A DNA stretch of 64,000 bases. Origin: Alcanivorax sediminis. Lineage in GTDB: Bacteria; Pseudomonadota; Gammaproteobacteria; Pseudomonadales; Alcanivoracaceae. Within the stretch, counting starts at the first letter, position 1; every line of letters begins with the position of its first letter. A model generated the notes under the pieces. It worked only from the letters and a program-made list of their open reading frames with translations. It was not told where the DNA came from and searched no databases. Where the stretch lies: contig NZ_WIRE01000001.1 in NCBI RefSeq assembly GCF_009601165.1, positions 310,001-374,000 on the forward strand, in the 5' to 3' direction. Shown piece by piece: positions 8,794 through 17,858 of this stretch. The translations under genes and the position numbers were made by a program.

Positions 8794-9993
8794 TTACGCT
8801 CCCCACTTGAAGAAGTCGCGCTTCTCTTTCAGGTAGAAACGGGAGAGCACCATCTTGTGCACTTCGCTGGCGCCATCCACCAGACGCGCCTGACGGGCAT
8901 AGCGGTAAATCCACTCCAGCAGGGTATCCTTGGAATAACCACGGGCACCGCATAGTTGGATGGCGGTATCCGCTGCCTTGTGCAGAGTGTCGGCCACGTG
9001 GATTTTTGCCATGGAAATTTCTTTCTTGGCAAAGTCACCTTGATCCAGCATCCAGGCCGCCTGCATGGTCAGCAGACGCCCCACTTCGATGTCCTTGGCC
9101 ACGTCACCCAGCATCCACTGCACGCCTTCGTGTTCGGCCAGGGTCACCCCAAAGCTCATACGATTTTCCACATAGCCCGCCGCTTCTTCCATGCAACGCT
9201 TGGCCAGACCCAGCCAGCGCATGCAGTGGGTGAGGCGCGCGGTGCCGAGACGGATCTGGGTGACTTTCAAACCATCGCCCACTTCCAGCAAACGGTTTTC
9301 ATCGGGAATCACCAGGCCATCGAACTTCAGTTCACAGTGACCACCGTGCTCTTCCGGCCCCATGATCGGAATACGGCGCACCACTTCCCAGCCTGGCTGG
9401 TCGGCATCGAACAGGAAAGCGGTGAGGCCCTTGCGCGGGTCATCGCTGGTCTTGGCAATCAGCACAAACGTCTGCGCGCCTTCGGCCCCGGTGATGAACC
9501 ACTTGCGGCCATTGATGATCCAGTTGTCACCGTCTTTGGTGGCGGTGGTGTAAGTCAGCGACGGATCAGAGCCACAGCCTCCATCGGGCTCGGTCACGGC
9601 AAAGGCAGAACGGACCTTGCCGTCGATCAGCGGCTGCAGCCAGCGCGCCTTCTGTTCATCGTTGAGAATCTTGTTAAGCAGGATCATGGTGCCGTCATCC
9701 GGCGGCGCACAGTTGAACACCACCGGGCCGAACGGGCTGCGTGCCGCTTCTTCATAGAGCACGGCCATGCCGGCCACGCCCACATCCAGACCACCACGTT
9801 CCTTGGGCAACTGGAATCCCCACAGGCCCTGTGCGCGGGCTTTTTCACGCAGCGCCGCGACCACGCTTTCCTTGAAGTTTTCGTGCTCGTCGTAGTTGGC
9901 CTGATCTTTCTCCAACGGCATGACTTCGGCTTCAACAAAGGCCGCGACTTTCTGACGCAGGCTTTCAATTTCCGGGCTCAGGGAAAAATCCAT
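8794..9993 (-). CDS. Acyl-CoA dehydrogenase (ACAD10/11-like)
   Basis: 399 residues, normal length for the family. It has the N-terminal helical domain, the FAD/substrate signature FAVTEPDGGCGSDP with GRKWFITGA, and the C-terminal helical domain. It oxidises an acyl-CoA to the 2-enoyl-CoA, passing electrons to ETF. The residue aligned with the catalytic glutamate of medium-chain enzymes (YEGT) is Asp here (VDGASEVHK), as I recall for the ACAD10/11-like group, which also acts on unusual acyl chains. The ATG follows AAGGAAC. It lies 73 bp downstream of an SDR oxidoreductase gene, suggesting a small beta-oxidation-related operon. The exact chain length cannot be read from the sequence. Confidence 0.88.
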   Translation of the reverse strand: MDFSLSPEIESLRQKVAAFVEAEVMPLEKDQANYDEHENFKESVVAALREKARAQGLWGFQLPKERGGLDVGVAGMAVLYEEAARSPFGPVVFNCAPPDDGTMILLNKILNDEQKARWLQPLIDGKVRSAFAVTEPDGGCGSDPSLTYTTATKDGDNWIINGRKWFITGAEGAQTFVLIAKTSDDPRKGLTAFLFDADQPGWEVVRRIPIMGPEEHGGHCELKFDGLVIPDENRLLEVGDGLKVTQIRLGTARLTHCMRWLGLAKRCMEEAAGYVENRMSFGVTLAEHEGVQWMLGDVAKDIEVGRLLTMQAAWMLDQGDFAKKEISMAKIHVADTLHKAADTAIQLCGARGYSKDTLLEWIYRYARQARLVDGASEVHKMVLSRFYLKEKRDFFKWGA

Positions 9994-10066
9994 GGTCGTT
10001 CCTTAATACGGTTCAAGGGTTGGCCTTGGGCGGCATTACCGCGCCGCGCCGTGTTGCGTGTTGCGA

Positions 10067-10822
10067 TCAAAGCGTATTGCAGAGATGACCGCCGTCCACG
10101 GCGATGATGGCACCGCTCATGTAGGACGAGGCATCCGAGGCCAGCAGCAACAGCGGGCCCACCAGTTCGTCGATCTGGCCAAGGCGGCGGAACGGAATGC
10201 GCTTGAGCATTTTTTCCGCCTGCGGGCTATTGAAGAAATCCGCGTTGATATCGGTTTCCACGTAGCCGGGGCAGATGGCGTTGCAGCGAATGTTGTAACG
10301 GGCGCAATCCAGGGCCAGGGATTTGGTCAGCTGCACCACCGCCGCCTTCGAGGCGGTGTACGGTGCCACACGGCCCCCCACACGCAGGCCCAGAATGGAG
10401 GCAATGTTGACGATGCTGCCGGGACGGCCATCGCGCTTCCACTGCTGGATGGCGAACTTGGACACGGCCCAGACACCCTTCAGGTTGGTATCCACGACTC
10501 GATCCCATTCTTCTTCGGGAATGGCCTCGGTGGGGCCTTCCTGGGAAATACCGGCGTTGTTGACCACCACATCCAGCGGCGGCATGTCGGCAAAGGCCGC
10601 TTCCACGCTGGCGTGATCGCTCACGTCCATGGGCACCACAATGGCTTCACGGCCCAGGGCGCGCACGGCATTGGCGGTATCTTCGAGTTTTTCCACGCGG
10701 CGGGCGGCCAGCACCACATCCGCGCCTTCTTCGGCCAGCGCCGTGGCAAAGTGGGCGCCAAAGCCGCTTGAGGCGCCGGTGATCAGAACACGCTTACCGG
10801 CAACACTGAATCGCTGAGTCAT
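10067..10822 (-). CDS. SDR-family NAD(P)-dependent oxidoreductase
   Basis: 251 residues, a classical short-chain dehydrogenase. It has the cofactor loop TGASSGFG, the NNAG strand motif, a catalytic Ser in NIASILG, the YTASK active-site Tyr-Lys, and a C-terminal VDGGH segment typical of FabG-like enzymes. A basic AARR after the second strand suggests NADP preference. The start follows AAGGAGAG. It is first in a probable operon with the acyl-CoA dehydrogenase, so it may handle a 3-hydroxyacyl or related intermediate. The substrate is not determinable here. Confidence 0.88.
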   Translation of the reverse strand: MTQRFSVAGKRVLITGASSGFGAHFATALAEEGADVVLAARRVEKLEDTANAVRALGREAIVVPMDVSDHASVEAAFADMPPLDVVVNNAGISQEGPTEAIPEEEWDRVVDTNLKGVWAVSKFAIQQWKRDGRPGSIVNIASILGLRVGGRVAPYTASKAAVVQLTKSLALDCARYNIRCNAICPGYVETDINADFFNSPQAEKMLKRIPFRRLGQIDELVGPLLLLASDASSYMSGAIIAVDGGHLCNTL

Positions 10823-10887
10823 AAGGCTCTCCTTCTTGATGCAGAGAACCTACCCAGCAGCAGCCCTGTAAACAAGGACGAAAACGC

Positions 10888-11376
10888 TCAGGAGGTTGAT
10901 GCCAGCAGTAAGGAAAGAGCATGACGGGTGTCCGGCGTGGCCCCGGCCAGAGCCAGCGCGTCCCGGGCCGGCAGCCAGTCGATGGCCACCACCTCGTCAC
11001 TCAGTGACACCGCCTCAGGGCACACCCGCACCGACGACAGCGCGCCCCACACCCGGTGATGGGGGTTGGCAAACCAGAACCATTGCCAGCGGCTGAACTG
11101 CCGACGCAGCCCCAGCTCTTCATGCAGCTCGCGGCTGAGACTCTGGGCCACGGATTCATCCGGCCGCATGACCCCGCCGGCAGCCAGGTCCCAGCCCCCG
11201 GGGTAGAAATGCTTGTCTGCCGCCCGCTGCTGCACACACACCCGCCCGGCCAGATCCTGCACCACCACATAGGACGCGCGGTGAATCAACCGCTGGCGCT
11301 GCATGCGCCCACGCTGACAACTACCGCGGGGATGGTTATGCCGGGACACCAGCAGGACAGGTTCGTGGTTGCTCAT
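10888..11376 (-). CDS. Nudix hydrolase, YfcD-like
   Basis: 162 residues with a perfect Nudix box: G-x5-E-x7-RE-L-x-EE-L-G-L (GGVMRPDE ... RELHEELGL). Flanking segments (IHRASYVVVQD, VQQRAADKHFYPGGWDLAAGG, RVWGALSS) follow the pattern of E. coli YfcD, a Nudix protein related to isopentenyl-diphosphate isomerase. It should hydrolyse a nucleoside diphosphate-linked metabolite; the substrate is unknown. The chosen ATG lacks a clear ribosome site, and Met25 is an alternative start. It sits alone between the SDR operon and a REP element. Confidence 0.85.
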   Translation of the reverse strand: MSNHEPVLLVSRHNHPRGSCQRGRMQRQRLIHRASYVVVQDLAGRVCVQQRAADKHFYPGGWDLAAGGVMRPDESVAQSLSRELHEELGLRRQFSRWQWFWFANPHHRVWGALSSVRVCPEAVSLSDEVVAIDWLPARDALALAGATPDTRHALSLLLASTS

Positions 11377-11508
11377 GGGGTGTTGTTATTCAGCAATGCA
11401 GATCGGCAACAGTAGCGGCATGGGCAGGGGATTGCCAGATGAACACGGTCTCTCTCTACCGCAGGAACTCTCTGTGCTCATCGGGTCAGCCTGCAAGCGA
11501 CCTTCTCC

Positions 11509-11690
11509 GTAGGAGCTTGCCTGCAAGCGATCCGAGCCTCAGCGAGGTAATCAGTTTCGGGTTGCTAGTGACGAGTAACGAGTTGCGAGTCGCGAAAGGC
11601 AAGGAATACAAAAGCCGCAAAACTACAACACGAAGCAGGCCTCGGGTCATACCCCGTGTTGTAGCTTGCGGCTTGTAGCTAGTACCTTGG
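11509..11690. repeat. REP element with inner palindrome
   Basis: Begins with the REP core GTAGGAGCTTGCCTGCAAGC at 11509 followed by gatccgagc and gaggtaatcagtttcg. It continues with slipped gagttgcgag-type sequence and a hairpin formed by acaacacgaagc / gtgttgtagcttg. It fills the 325-bp gap between the Nudix and AraC genes; no coding sequence is evident in the gap. Confidence 0.75.
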
Positions 11691-11701
11691 CGCCCAGGTT
11701 G

Positions 11702-12730
11702 TTACGGCTGGAAATGGCTCGGCGGGTGGCCGGTCCATTTGCGGAAGGCACGGGCAAAGTTGCTGGGATCCGCATAGCCGAGACGCATGGCTACCTGCTG
11801 CACGGTGATGTTGGCCTGCAGATACCCCATGGCCTTGGTCATGCGCACCTCTTCCAGCAGTGAGCGGTAACTCACGTCCAGGGCATTGAGGTAACGACGC
11901 AGGGTACGGGAGGTGACGTGGAAGTTGCTGGCCAGCTGTTCCAGGCTGGGCAGCATTCCCTCGGCCTGCATCAGTCGGGCACGCACGCGGCTGGCCCAAT
12001 CCTGATCGGCCTCCAGGCGCTGCAGCTCTTCTTCGCATTTCTGCGCGGCCATCTGCCGCGAGGCCGGATCGGACAGGGTAAAGGGTTCGTTCAACAGGCG
12101 AGTCGGCAGGCGCAATGCTGCCACTTCCGCGCCGAACTCCACCGGCATCCCCAGCAATTCATCGTAAAGGTGAGCGTGGGCAGGGGCCGCATAGGGTAGC
12201 TCCAGCACCGCGCCCTTGAATCGGTCACCCAGCAGATAGCGGATACCGCCCACCACCGCAGCCACCACCACTTCCAGATAGGTCTCGCGAATGTCACCGA
12301 GCGGCATGCTTTCAATCAGGCAAAAACGCACGCCACTGCTGACCGGCTCAATGCGCGGCACACACAGGCGGGTGCGGGTACGGAAATATCGCTCCAGCAA
12401 CCGCAGGGCATCACCCAGGTCGGCACTGCTGATGGCCGCATAGCCGAGCAGGCCATGCGCGGTGAGCGTCAGCTGCTGGCCCAGCTTCAACCCCAGTGCC
12501 GGGTTGCCGGTCATGTCGCGCGCGCCCACCATCACCTTGCGGAATTGCTCGAAGCGCAGCGCCGGTTGCGGGTTGTAGACCTCATCCTTGCTCAGGCCCA
12601 CACGGTTAAGCAGGCGCGAGGTATCAATGCCCAACTCGCCAATCAACTCGACCAGATTGCGGACATAGTTGACCGGGACCGGGGAGCGGCCAGTGCCGGG
12701 GTCTAGCTGTACGAAACGTTCACGACTCAT
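11702..12730 (-). CDS. AraC-family regulator with PF12625-type N-terminal domain
   Basis: 342 residues. The N-terminal 200 residues match the arabinose-binding-type domain of the OruR/ArgR-like AraC group (LLNRVGLSKDEVYNPQ; LGLKLGQQLTLTAHGLLGYAAISS). The C-terminus has the AraC DNA-binding domain: SLEQLASNFHVTSRTLRRYLN and VQQVAMRLGYADPSNFARAFRKWTGHPPS. It is divergent from a fatty acid desaturase gene 138 bp away and is probably its regulator, perhaps sensing a lipid. In hydrocarbon degraders, members of this group often control lipid genes; that link is inference here. Confidence 0.88.
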   Translation of the reverse strand: MSRERFVQLDPGTGRSPVPVNYVRNLVELIGELGIDTSRLLNRVGLSKDEVYNPQPALRFEQFRKVMVGARDMTGNPALGLKLGQQLTLTAHGLLGYAAISSADLGDALRLLERYFRTRTRLCVPRIEPVSSGVRFCLIESMPLGDIRETYLEVVVAAVVGGIRYLLGDRFKGAVLELPYAAPAHAHLYDELLGMPVEFGAEVAALRLPTRLLNEPFTLSDPASRQMAAQKCEEELQRLEADQDWASRVRARLMQAEGMLPSLEQLASNFHVTSRTLRRYLNALDVSYRSLLEEVRMTKAMGYLQANITVQQVAMRLGYADPSNFARAFRKWTGHPPSHFQP

Positions 12731-12868
12731 ACCCGTTACTATACGCTAAGTTGAGCCCCTGTCCGAAAATGACCGACGAGTGGCCATCCCTGCACTTCGA
12801 TTGACTACACATGTTCACCAGAATGCCTGCCATCAGACCCACTCCCATGGCAACGCCAAGGACAGAGC

Positions 12869-13933
12869 ATGACAACCGATACCGCCCCCTACAGCCGCCA
12901 GTTCGGCGCCGATGACGCCCGCGCCATCCGCGACGCGGTAAAGAAGGATCTCGGCACCGACGCCTTTAAATCCCGCCCGCTGCGGGCCCTGTGGTTCATC
13001 CCCATGACCGCCATCATCGTCGGCAGCATCGCCAGCATTCTGGCCTTCGATCTGCCCTGGTGGGGCAATCTGCTGCTCAGCCTGCTGGCCGGCCACACCC
13101 TGGCCTGCCAAGCCCTGTTGGCCCATGAAGTGCTGCATGGCGCCCTCGGCATGAGCCGCCGCCTGCAGGATGCGCTTGGCTGGATGGGCTTTGGCCCGGC
13201 CATGGTGCCGCCGGAGTTCTGGCGCCGCTGGCACAACGTGGCCCACCACGCCCATACCAATCTGGGCGACAAGGACCCGGACTCCTTCGGCACCATGGTG
13301 CGTTACGAGAAATACCCGAAGATGGCCAACTTCACCAAACCGGCCCCCGGTAGCGGCACCTGGTACAGCTTCCTGTTCCTGTTCTATTCCTTCATGTTCC
13401 ACGCCCAGCTGGTGCTGTGGATGCAGACCCGCCGCCGCGAAGAGTTCAAGGGCTTCAACCGCACCAAGGCCATTACCCAGTCCATGTTGTGCGGCGCCGC
13501 CTGGATTGCCCTGGCCATCGCGTCCGGACCGCTGGCGGTCTTCACCGTGCTGATCCCGGTCATGATTCTCAACTTCATCGGCCAGAGCTACATTCTCACC
13601 AACCACATGCTGCGTCCGCAGATGGACAACAACCATCCGGTGGACAACTCCATGAGCGTGCGCGCCTGGCGCTGGATCGACCCGCTGCATTTCCACTTCA
13701 GCCATCACGTGGAGCACCACCTGTTCCCGAAAATGGGCTCCGACCAAGCCCCGAAAGTACGTGCCTGGCTGCAACGGGAAATGCCGGACCGCTACGTGTG
13801 CCCAAGCCACGTGAAAGCCGTGGCCATGCTTTACCAGACACCGCGAGTCTACAAAGATGCCAAAACCCTGATCGACCCGCTCAACCCGGAGCGAACCGTG
13901 GACGTGATGGAGTTGCAAGGGAAGCTGGGTTAG
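12869..13933 (+). CDS. Membrane fatty acid desaturase (di-iron)
   Basis: 354 residues with several hydrophobic helices and the three histidine boxes of membrane desaturases: HEVLH at 86-90, HNVAHH at 122-127, and HFSHHVEHH near residue 280. These bind the di-iron centre that introduces a double bond into an acyl chain at the inner membrane face. The start is the ATG behind AAGGAC. It is divergent from an AraC regulator and followed by a strong terminator, so it is a single-gene unit. Position specificity (for example delta-9 on acyl-CoA or acyl lipid) cannot be told from motifs. Confidence 0.9.
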   Translation: MTTDTAPYSRQFGADDARAIRDAVKKDLGTDAFKSRPLRALWFIPMTAIIVGSIASILAFDLPWWGNLLLSLLAGHTLACQALLAHEVLHGALGMSRRLQDALGWMGFGPAMVPPEFWRRWHNVAHHAHTNLGDKDPDSFGTMVRYEKYPKMANFTKPAPGSGTWYSFLFLFYSFMFHAQLVLWMQTRRREEFKGFNRTKAITQSMLCGAAWIALAIASGPLAVFTVLIPVMILNFIGQSYILTNHMLRPQMDNNHPVDNSMSVRAWRWIDPLHFHFSHHVEHHLFPKMGSDQAPKVRAWLQREMPDRYVCPSHVKAVAMLYQTPRVYKDAKTLIDPLNPERTVDVMELQGKLG

Positions 13934-13953
13934 GAACACCTGACGCCTGACAC

Positions 13954-13988
13954 AAAAAGGCCCGCCGGTAATCCGGGCGGGCCTTTTT
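13954..13988 (+). terminator. Rho-independent terminator after the desaturase
   Basis: An 8-bp GC stem GGCCCGCC/GGCGGGCC is flanked by AAAAA and TTTTT, starting 20 bp after the desaturase stop. Confidence 0.93.
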
Positions 13989-14018
13989 GCGTCGGTAAAC
14001 CCCTCGCTATACCCCGCT

Positions 14019-14203
14019 GTAGGAGCTTGCCTGCAAGCGATCCGAGCCTAAGCGAGGTAAGGATTCCAGAAACGAGTTTCGAGGATCAAAAACCTGGCCC
14101 AGGCAAGCGATTTGGGGTTTTGCCTTTCGAAACCCGTTACTCGCAACTCGAAACTATTACCTCGCCAGGGCTCGGATCGCTCAGGCGAGCTGAGCTCCTA
14201 CAA
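14019..14203. repeat. REP doublet overlapping the macrodomain gene end
   Basis: A REP arm (GTAGGAGCTTGCCTGCAAGC) at 14019 and an inverted arm ending gagctcctac at 14200 flank an inner palindrome with cgagtttcgag and ctcgcaactcgaaac. The outer arm overlaps the last codons of the macrodomain gene. Confidence 0.82.
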
Positions 14204-14740
14204 ATTTGCAACCGGGGCCATCAGTGCCCTATCAAACACCGCCTTGTCGCTCTCGCTGAACAATACAAAACGCACCGTGCGGACGTTATCTAAACCGGGC
14301 ACCACATCCACCACGGCTTTCAGAGTGACCTGCGCAGCTTCCTCAATGGGATAACCAAAAATGCCGGTAGAAATCGCGGGAAAGCCGATGGAGGTGATGT
14401 CATTTCGGTCGGCCAGCAATAACGCTTCCCGGTAACAGGATGCCAGCAACCCGGCCTCCGGCTTGTCGTGGCCATACACTGGCCCAAGGCAATGAATCAC
14501 ATGGGCATTGGGCAAATGATGGCCACCGGAAATCACCGCCTGCCCCGGCTTGATCGGCCCCAGCGGAATGCATTCTTTTTCCAGTTCCGGCCCTGCGGCA
14601 CGATGAATCGCACCCGCCACCCCGCCGCCCACTCGTAACTCCGCGTTGGCCGCATTGACGATGGCATCCAGGTCCGGCTGCCGAGTGATATCGCCCTGCA
14701 CCGTTTCCACGGTGACCTTGCCGAATTGGCGTTGCGTCAT
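14198..14740 (-). CDS. Macrodomain protein (O-acetyl-ADP-ribose deacetylase type)
   Basis: 180 residues, a complete YmdB-like macrodomain. Motifs in order: GDIT, NAAN (ribose contact), GGGVAGAIHRAAG (phosphate loop), and STGIFGYP (second loop). Such proteins hydrolyse O-acetyl-ADP-ribose or remove ADP-ribose from proteins in the cytoplasm. The ATG follows GGGAGG. The final codons and the TAG stop lie in the arm of a REP doublet, so insertion of the repeat may have set the C-terminus. The neighbours on both sides are REP doublets and the gene appears monocistronic. Confidence 0.88.
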   Translation of the reverse strand: MTQRQFGKVTVETVQGDITRQPDLDAIVNAANAELRVGGGVAGAIHRAAGPELEKECIPLGPIKPGQAVISGGHHLPNAHVIHCLGPVYGHDKPEAGLLASCYREALLLADRNDITSIGFPAISTGIFGYPIEEAAQVTLKAVVDVVPGLDNVRTVRFVLFSESDKAVFDRALMAPVANL

Positions 14741-14784
14741 GACAGCCTCCCTGTCTCAAATCCAACTTTGGGCACGAAGCCGCT

Positions 14785-14939
14785 GTAGGAGCCCAGCTTG
14801 CCTGGGCGAGGTGATAGTTTCGAGTTTCGAAAGGCCAAACCCCAAATCGCGTGCCTGGCCCAGGTTTCTGATCTTCGAAACGCGCCTCTGGAATCCTTAC
14901 CTCGCCAAGGCTCGGATCGCCTGCAGGCAGGCTCCTACA
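14785..14939. repeat. REP doublet between macrodomain gene and rsuA
   Basis: Arm GTAGGAGCCCAGCTTGCCTG at 14785, inner gatagtttcgagtttcgaaag and its complement, and an inverted arm ending gcaggctcctac at 14939. The inner part is similar, in reverse, to the 14019-14203 element. Confidence 0.85.
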
Positions 14940-14959
14940 GCGGCTTCGTGGCGGGCGCC

Positions 14960-15649
14960 CTAGACACTGGCAATCTCTTCCTCCGTCAGCGCCCGGAATT
15001 CCCCCGGCGCCAGGCTCGCATCCAGCGCAATTTCGCCAATCTGCTCCCGGTGCAAGCCCACCACCTTGTTGCCCAGAGCAGCCAGCATGCGCTTCACCTG
15101 ATGGTAGCGCCCTTCGGTAATCGTCAGCAGCAATTCGTGCTCACTCACCCGTTCCGCCTGTGCCGGCAGGGTCGGCTTATCTTCGCCACGCAGCAGAATG
15201 CCCTCACGCAGGACCTGAAGATCTTCATCACCAACCGGGTCGGCACACTGCACCCGGTAGCGCTTGCCACAGGCATGATTGGGAGAGGTGAGCCGGTGCG
15301 ACCAGTCGCCATCGCTGGTCAGCAGCACCAGTCCGGTGGTGTCCCGGTCCAGCCGCCCGGCCGGGTGCAGGTCCCGGCGCAGTTCCGCGGGAATCAGATC
15401 CACCACAGTGCGGTGCTCGCCATCCTCGGTGGCACTGACCACCCCCGCCGGCTTGTGGAGCATCAGGTAACGGTGGCCCGGCAATTGCACAGGTTCGTCA
15501 TGGAGCCACACCGGCTGGCCGTCAGCGATCCGGGTATTGGCCTTCGGGCGCGCCTCACCCTCCACACGCACCGCGCCCTTGCCAATCAATACCTTCACCT
15601 GTTTGCGACTCAGCCCCGTACTGTGGGCAAGGAAGAAATCCAGACGCAT
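14960..15649 (-). CDS. rsuA: 16S rRNA pseudouridine(516) synthase RsuA
   Basis: 229 residues from the chosen start, close to the 231 of E. coli RsuA. An S4 RNA-binding domain comes first (SRKQVKVLIGKGAVRV), then the synthase domain with catalytic Asp101 in AGRLDRDTTGL. The C-terminus APGEFRALTEEEIASV is almost identical to E. coli RsuA, which separates it from RluB/E/F. It isomerises U516 of 16S rRNA. I chose the ATG at 15649 because it gives the family's MRLD start; an in-frame ATG two codons earlier and a longer frame exist but add unrelated residues. It is divergent from rep. Confidence 0.92.
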   Translation of the reverse strand: MRLDFFLAHSTGLSRKQVKVLIGKGAVRVEGEARPKANTRIADGQPVWLHDEPVQLPGHRYLMLHKPAGVVSATEDGEHRTVVDLIPAELRRDLHPAGRLDRDTTGLVLLTSDGDWSHRLTSPNHACGKRYRVQCADPVGDEDLQVLREGILLRGEDKPTLPAQAERVSEHELLLTITEGRYHQVKRMLAALGNKVVGLHREQIGEIALDASLAPGEFRALTEEEIASV

Positions 15650-15817
15650 GACCATGGCAATGCTGAGAACCTGTCCAGGCCTGCCCCTGCACCGCCAGAG
15701 CGGGTGCGGGAAAGGCAAAATTCATCGATCAACTGACACCCGGTATCTGGAGTGCAGCCGCCTGACTGGTATCATACCCGCCTTTGCGCCCCATACCCGA
15801 ACCCGGACACACACCCC

Positions 15818-17839
15818 ATGAGTAAACTCAACCCTCGCCAACAGGAAGCCGTGGATTACGCCGATGGCCCCTTGCTGGTACTGGCCGGGGCGGGTTCCGG
15901 GAAAACCAGTGTGATCACCCGCAAGATCGCCTGGCTGATTCAGGAGCGGGGCATGTCGGCCCGGCACATTGCCGCGGTGACGTTCACCAACAAGGCCGCC
16001 CGGGAAATGAAGGAGCGGGTGCAATCGCTGGTGAGCCGCGACCAGACCCGCGGCCTGATTGTCTCCACCTTCCACAACCTGGGCCTGCGCATTCTCAAGT
16101 CCGAATTGAAAGCCTGTGGCCTGCGCAATGGCTTCTCCATCCTCGATGGCGCTGACAGCAAGGAAATCCTCAAGGAAATCCTTCGTCAGGGCGATTCGGA
16201 GAAAGACCTGGACGCGGTGGATGCCATCCACAAGCGCATCTCCGACTGGAAGAATGGCCTGGTATTGCCGGAAGAAGCAGTCAGCACCGCCGACACCGAC
16301 GAAGCCCTGCGCGCGGCCATGGCCTATGGTGGCTATGACCGCATGCTGCGCGTGTGCAACGCGGTGGACTTCGACGATCTGATCCTGATGCCCGCGCGTA
16401 TGTTCAAGGAGCAGCCCCGCATTCTTGAAAAGTGGCGCAACCGCATCCAGTACCTGCTGGTGGACGAATACCAGGACACCAACGGCGCCCAGTACGAGCT
16501 GGTAAAAATGCTCACCCTGCCGGAAGGCAAGTTCACCGTGGTGGGCGACGACGACCAGTCCATCTATGCCTGGCGCGGTGCCCGTCCGGAAAACCTGGCC
16601 CAGCTGCAGGAAGACTGGCCAACGTTGAAAGTCGTCAAGCTGGAACAGAACTACCGCTCCACCGGGCGCATCCTGAAAGCGGCCAACACCGTGATCGCCA
16701 ACAATCCCCACGTGTTCGATAAAAGCCTGTGGTCTGACTATGGCTACGGTGAACCGCTGCGCTTCTCCGCCCTGCGCGACGAAGATGCCGAAACCGAATG
16801 GATCGCCAGCGACATCTTTCACCGCCGCCTGCAACAGGGCCTTAAGTGGAAAGACTTCGCCATTCTTTACCGCGGCAACTTCCAGTCACGCATTCTGGAA
16901 ATGAAACTGCAGAGCCTGTCGATTCCCTACAAGGTGTCCGGCGGCACCAGCTTCTTCTCGCGCAGCGAGATCAAGGATCTGATGTGCTACCTGCGCCTGC
17001 TGGTGAACCCGGACGATGACAATGCCTTCCTGCGCATCATCAACACGCCACGCCGGGAGATCGGCCCCACCACGCTGGAGAAACTCGCCACCTGGGCCAT
17101 CAAGCGCGAGCAAGGCCTCTACCATGTGTGCGACGACTTCGCGCTCAGCGAAGTCATGGCGCCCAAGTCCGCCGAGAAGCTGCACAAGTTCAAAACCTGG
17201 CTGGATGCCAAGCGCGAGTTCTGTTTTGGCCAGAACAGCCTGCAGGCCGTGAACGAACTCATCAGCGACATCGATTATGAAGGCTGGCTGATGCAGAACG
17301 CCTCCAGCCCACGCATCGGTGAAAAGCGCATCGAGAACGTCTGGCAACTGGTCCGCAGCATCGAACGCATGCTGGAAAAACAGGAAGAGGAAGAAGATGG
17401 CGCCAGCGATCTGGAGTCCGTCATCAAGAAACTGGTGTTGCTCGACATGCTTGAGCAGCAGGAAGAAGACGACGATTCCGACCGCGTTCAACTGATGACG
17501 CTACATGCTTCAAAAGGGCTGGAGTTTCCCCATGTCTACATGATGGGCGTGGAAGAAGAATTGCTGCCCCACCGCACAAGCATTGAAGAAGACAATATCG
17601 TTGAAGAGCGGCGCCTCATGTACGTGGGCATCACCCGCGCCCGGGAAACCCTGGCCATGACTCAGGCTCTCACCCGCAAGCAATATGGCGAACGCATCGA
17701 CACCGCTGCCAGCCGCTTCCTCGATGAGATCCCCCAGGACGACATCGATTTTCTCGGCATTGGCGTGATCAAGGATGAAGCCCAGGAAGACGCCGTCGCC
17801 GAAGCCAGCATCGCCAACCTGAGAGCCCTGCTGGACTAA
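15818..17839 (+). CDS. rep: ATP-dependent DNA helicase Rep
   Basis: 673 residues from ATG 15818, the same length as E. coli Rep. UvrD/Rep superfamily 1 motifs are seen in order: NPRQQEAV (Q motif), AGAGSGKT Walker A at 23-30, TFTNKAAREMKER, DEYQDTN (motif II), VGDDDQSIYAWRGA, EQNYRST, LMTLHASKGLEF and RRLMYVGITRA. It is a 3'-5' helicase that helps replication forks pass protein blocks. An in-frame longer start exists but adds 22 non-family residues. A REP element follows the gene. Confidence 0.95.
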   Translation: MSKLNPRQQEAVDYADGPLLVLAGAGSGKTSVITRKIAWLIQERGMSARHIAAVTFTNKAAREMKERVQSLVSRDQTRGLIVSTFHNLGLRILKSELKACGLRNGFSILDGADSKEILKEILRQGDSEKDLDAVDAIHKRISDWKNGLVLPEEAVSTADTDEALRAAMAYGGYDRMLRVCNAVDFDDLILMPARMFKEQPRILEKWRNRIQYLLVDEYQDTNGAQYELVKMLTLPEGKFTVVGDDDQSIYAWRGARPENLAQLQEDWPTLKVVKLEQNYRSTGRILKAANTVIANNPHVFDKSLWSDYGYGEPLRFSALRDEDAETEWIASDIFHRRLQQGLKWKDFAILYRGNFQSRILEMKLQSLSIPYKVSGGTSFFSRSEIKDLMCYLRLLVNPDDDNAFLRIINTPRREIGPTTLEKLATWAIKREQGLYHVCDDFALSEVMAPKSAEKLHKFKTWLDAKREFCFGQNSLQAVNELISDIDYEGWLMQNASSPRIGEKRIENVWQLVRSIERMLEKQEEEEDGASDLESVIKKLVLLDMLEQQEEDDDSDRVQLMTLHASKGLEFPHVYMMGVEEELLPHRTSIEEDNIVEERRLMYVGITRARETLAMTQALTRKQYGERIDTAASRFLDEIPQDDIDFLGIGVIKDEAQEDAVAEASIANLRALLD

Positions 17840-17858
17840 ACCCGAGCCCGACATTGCC

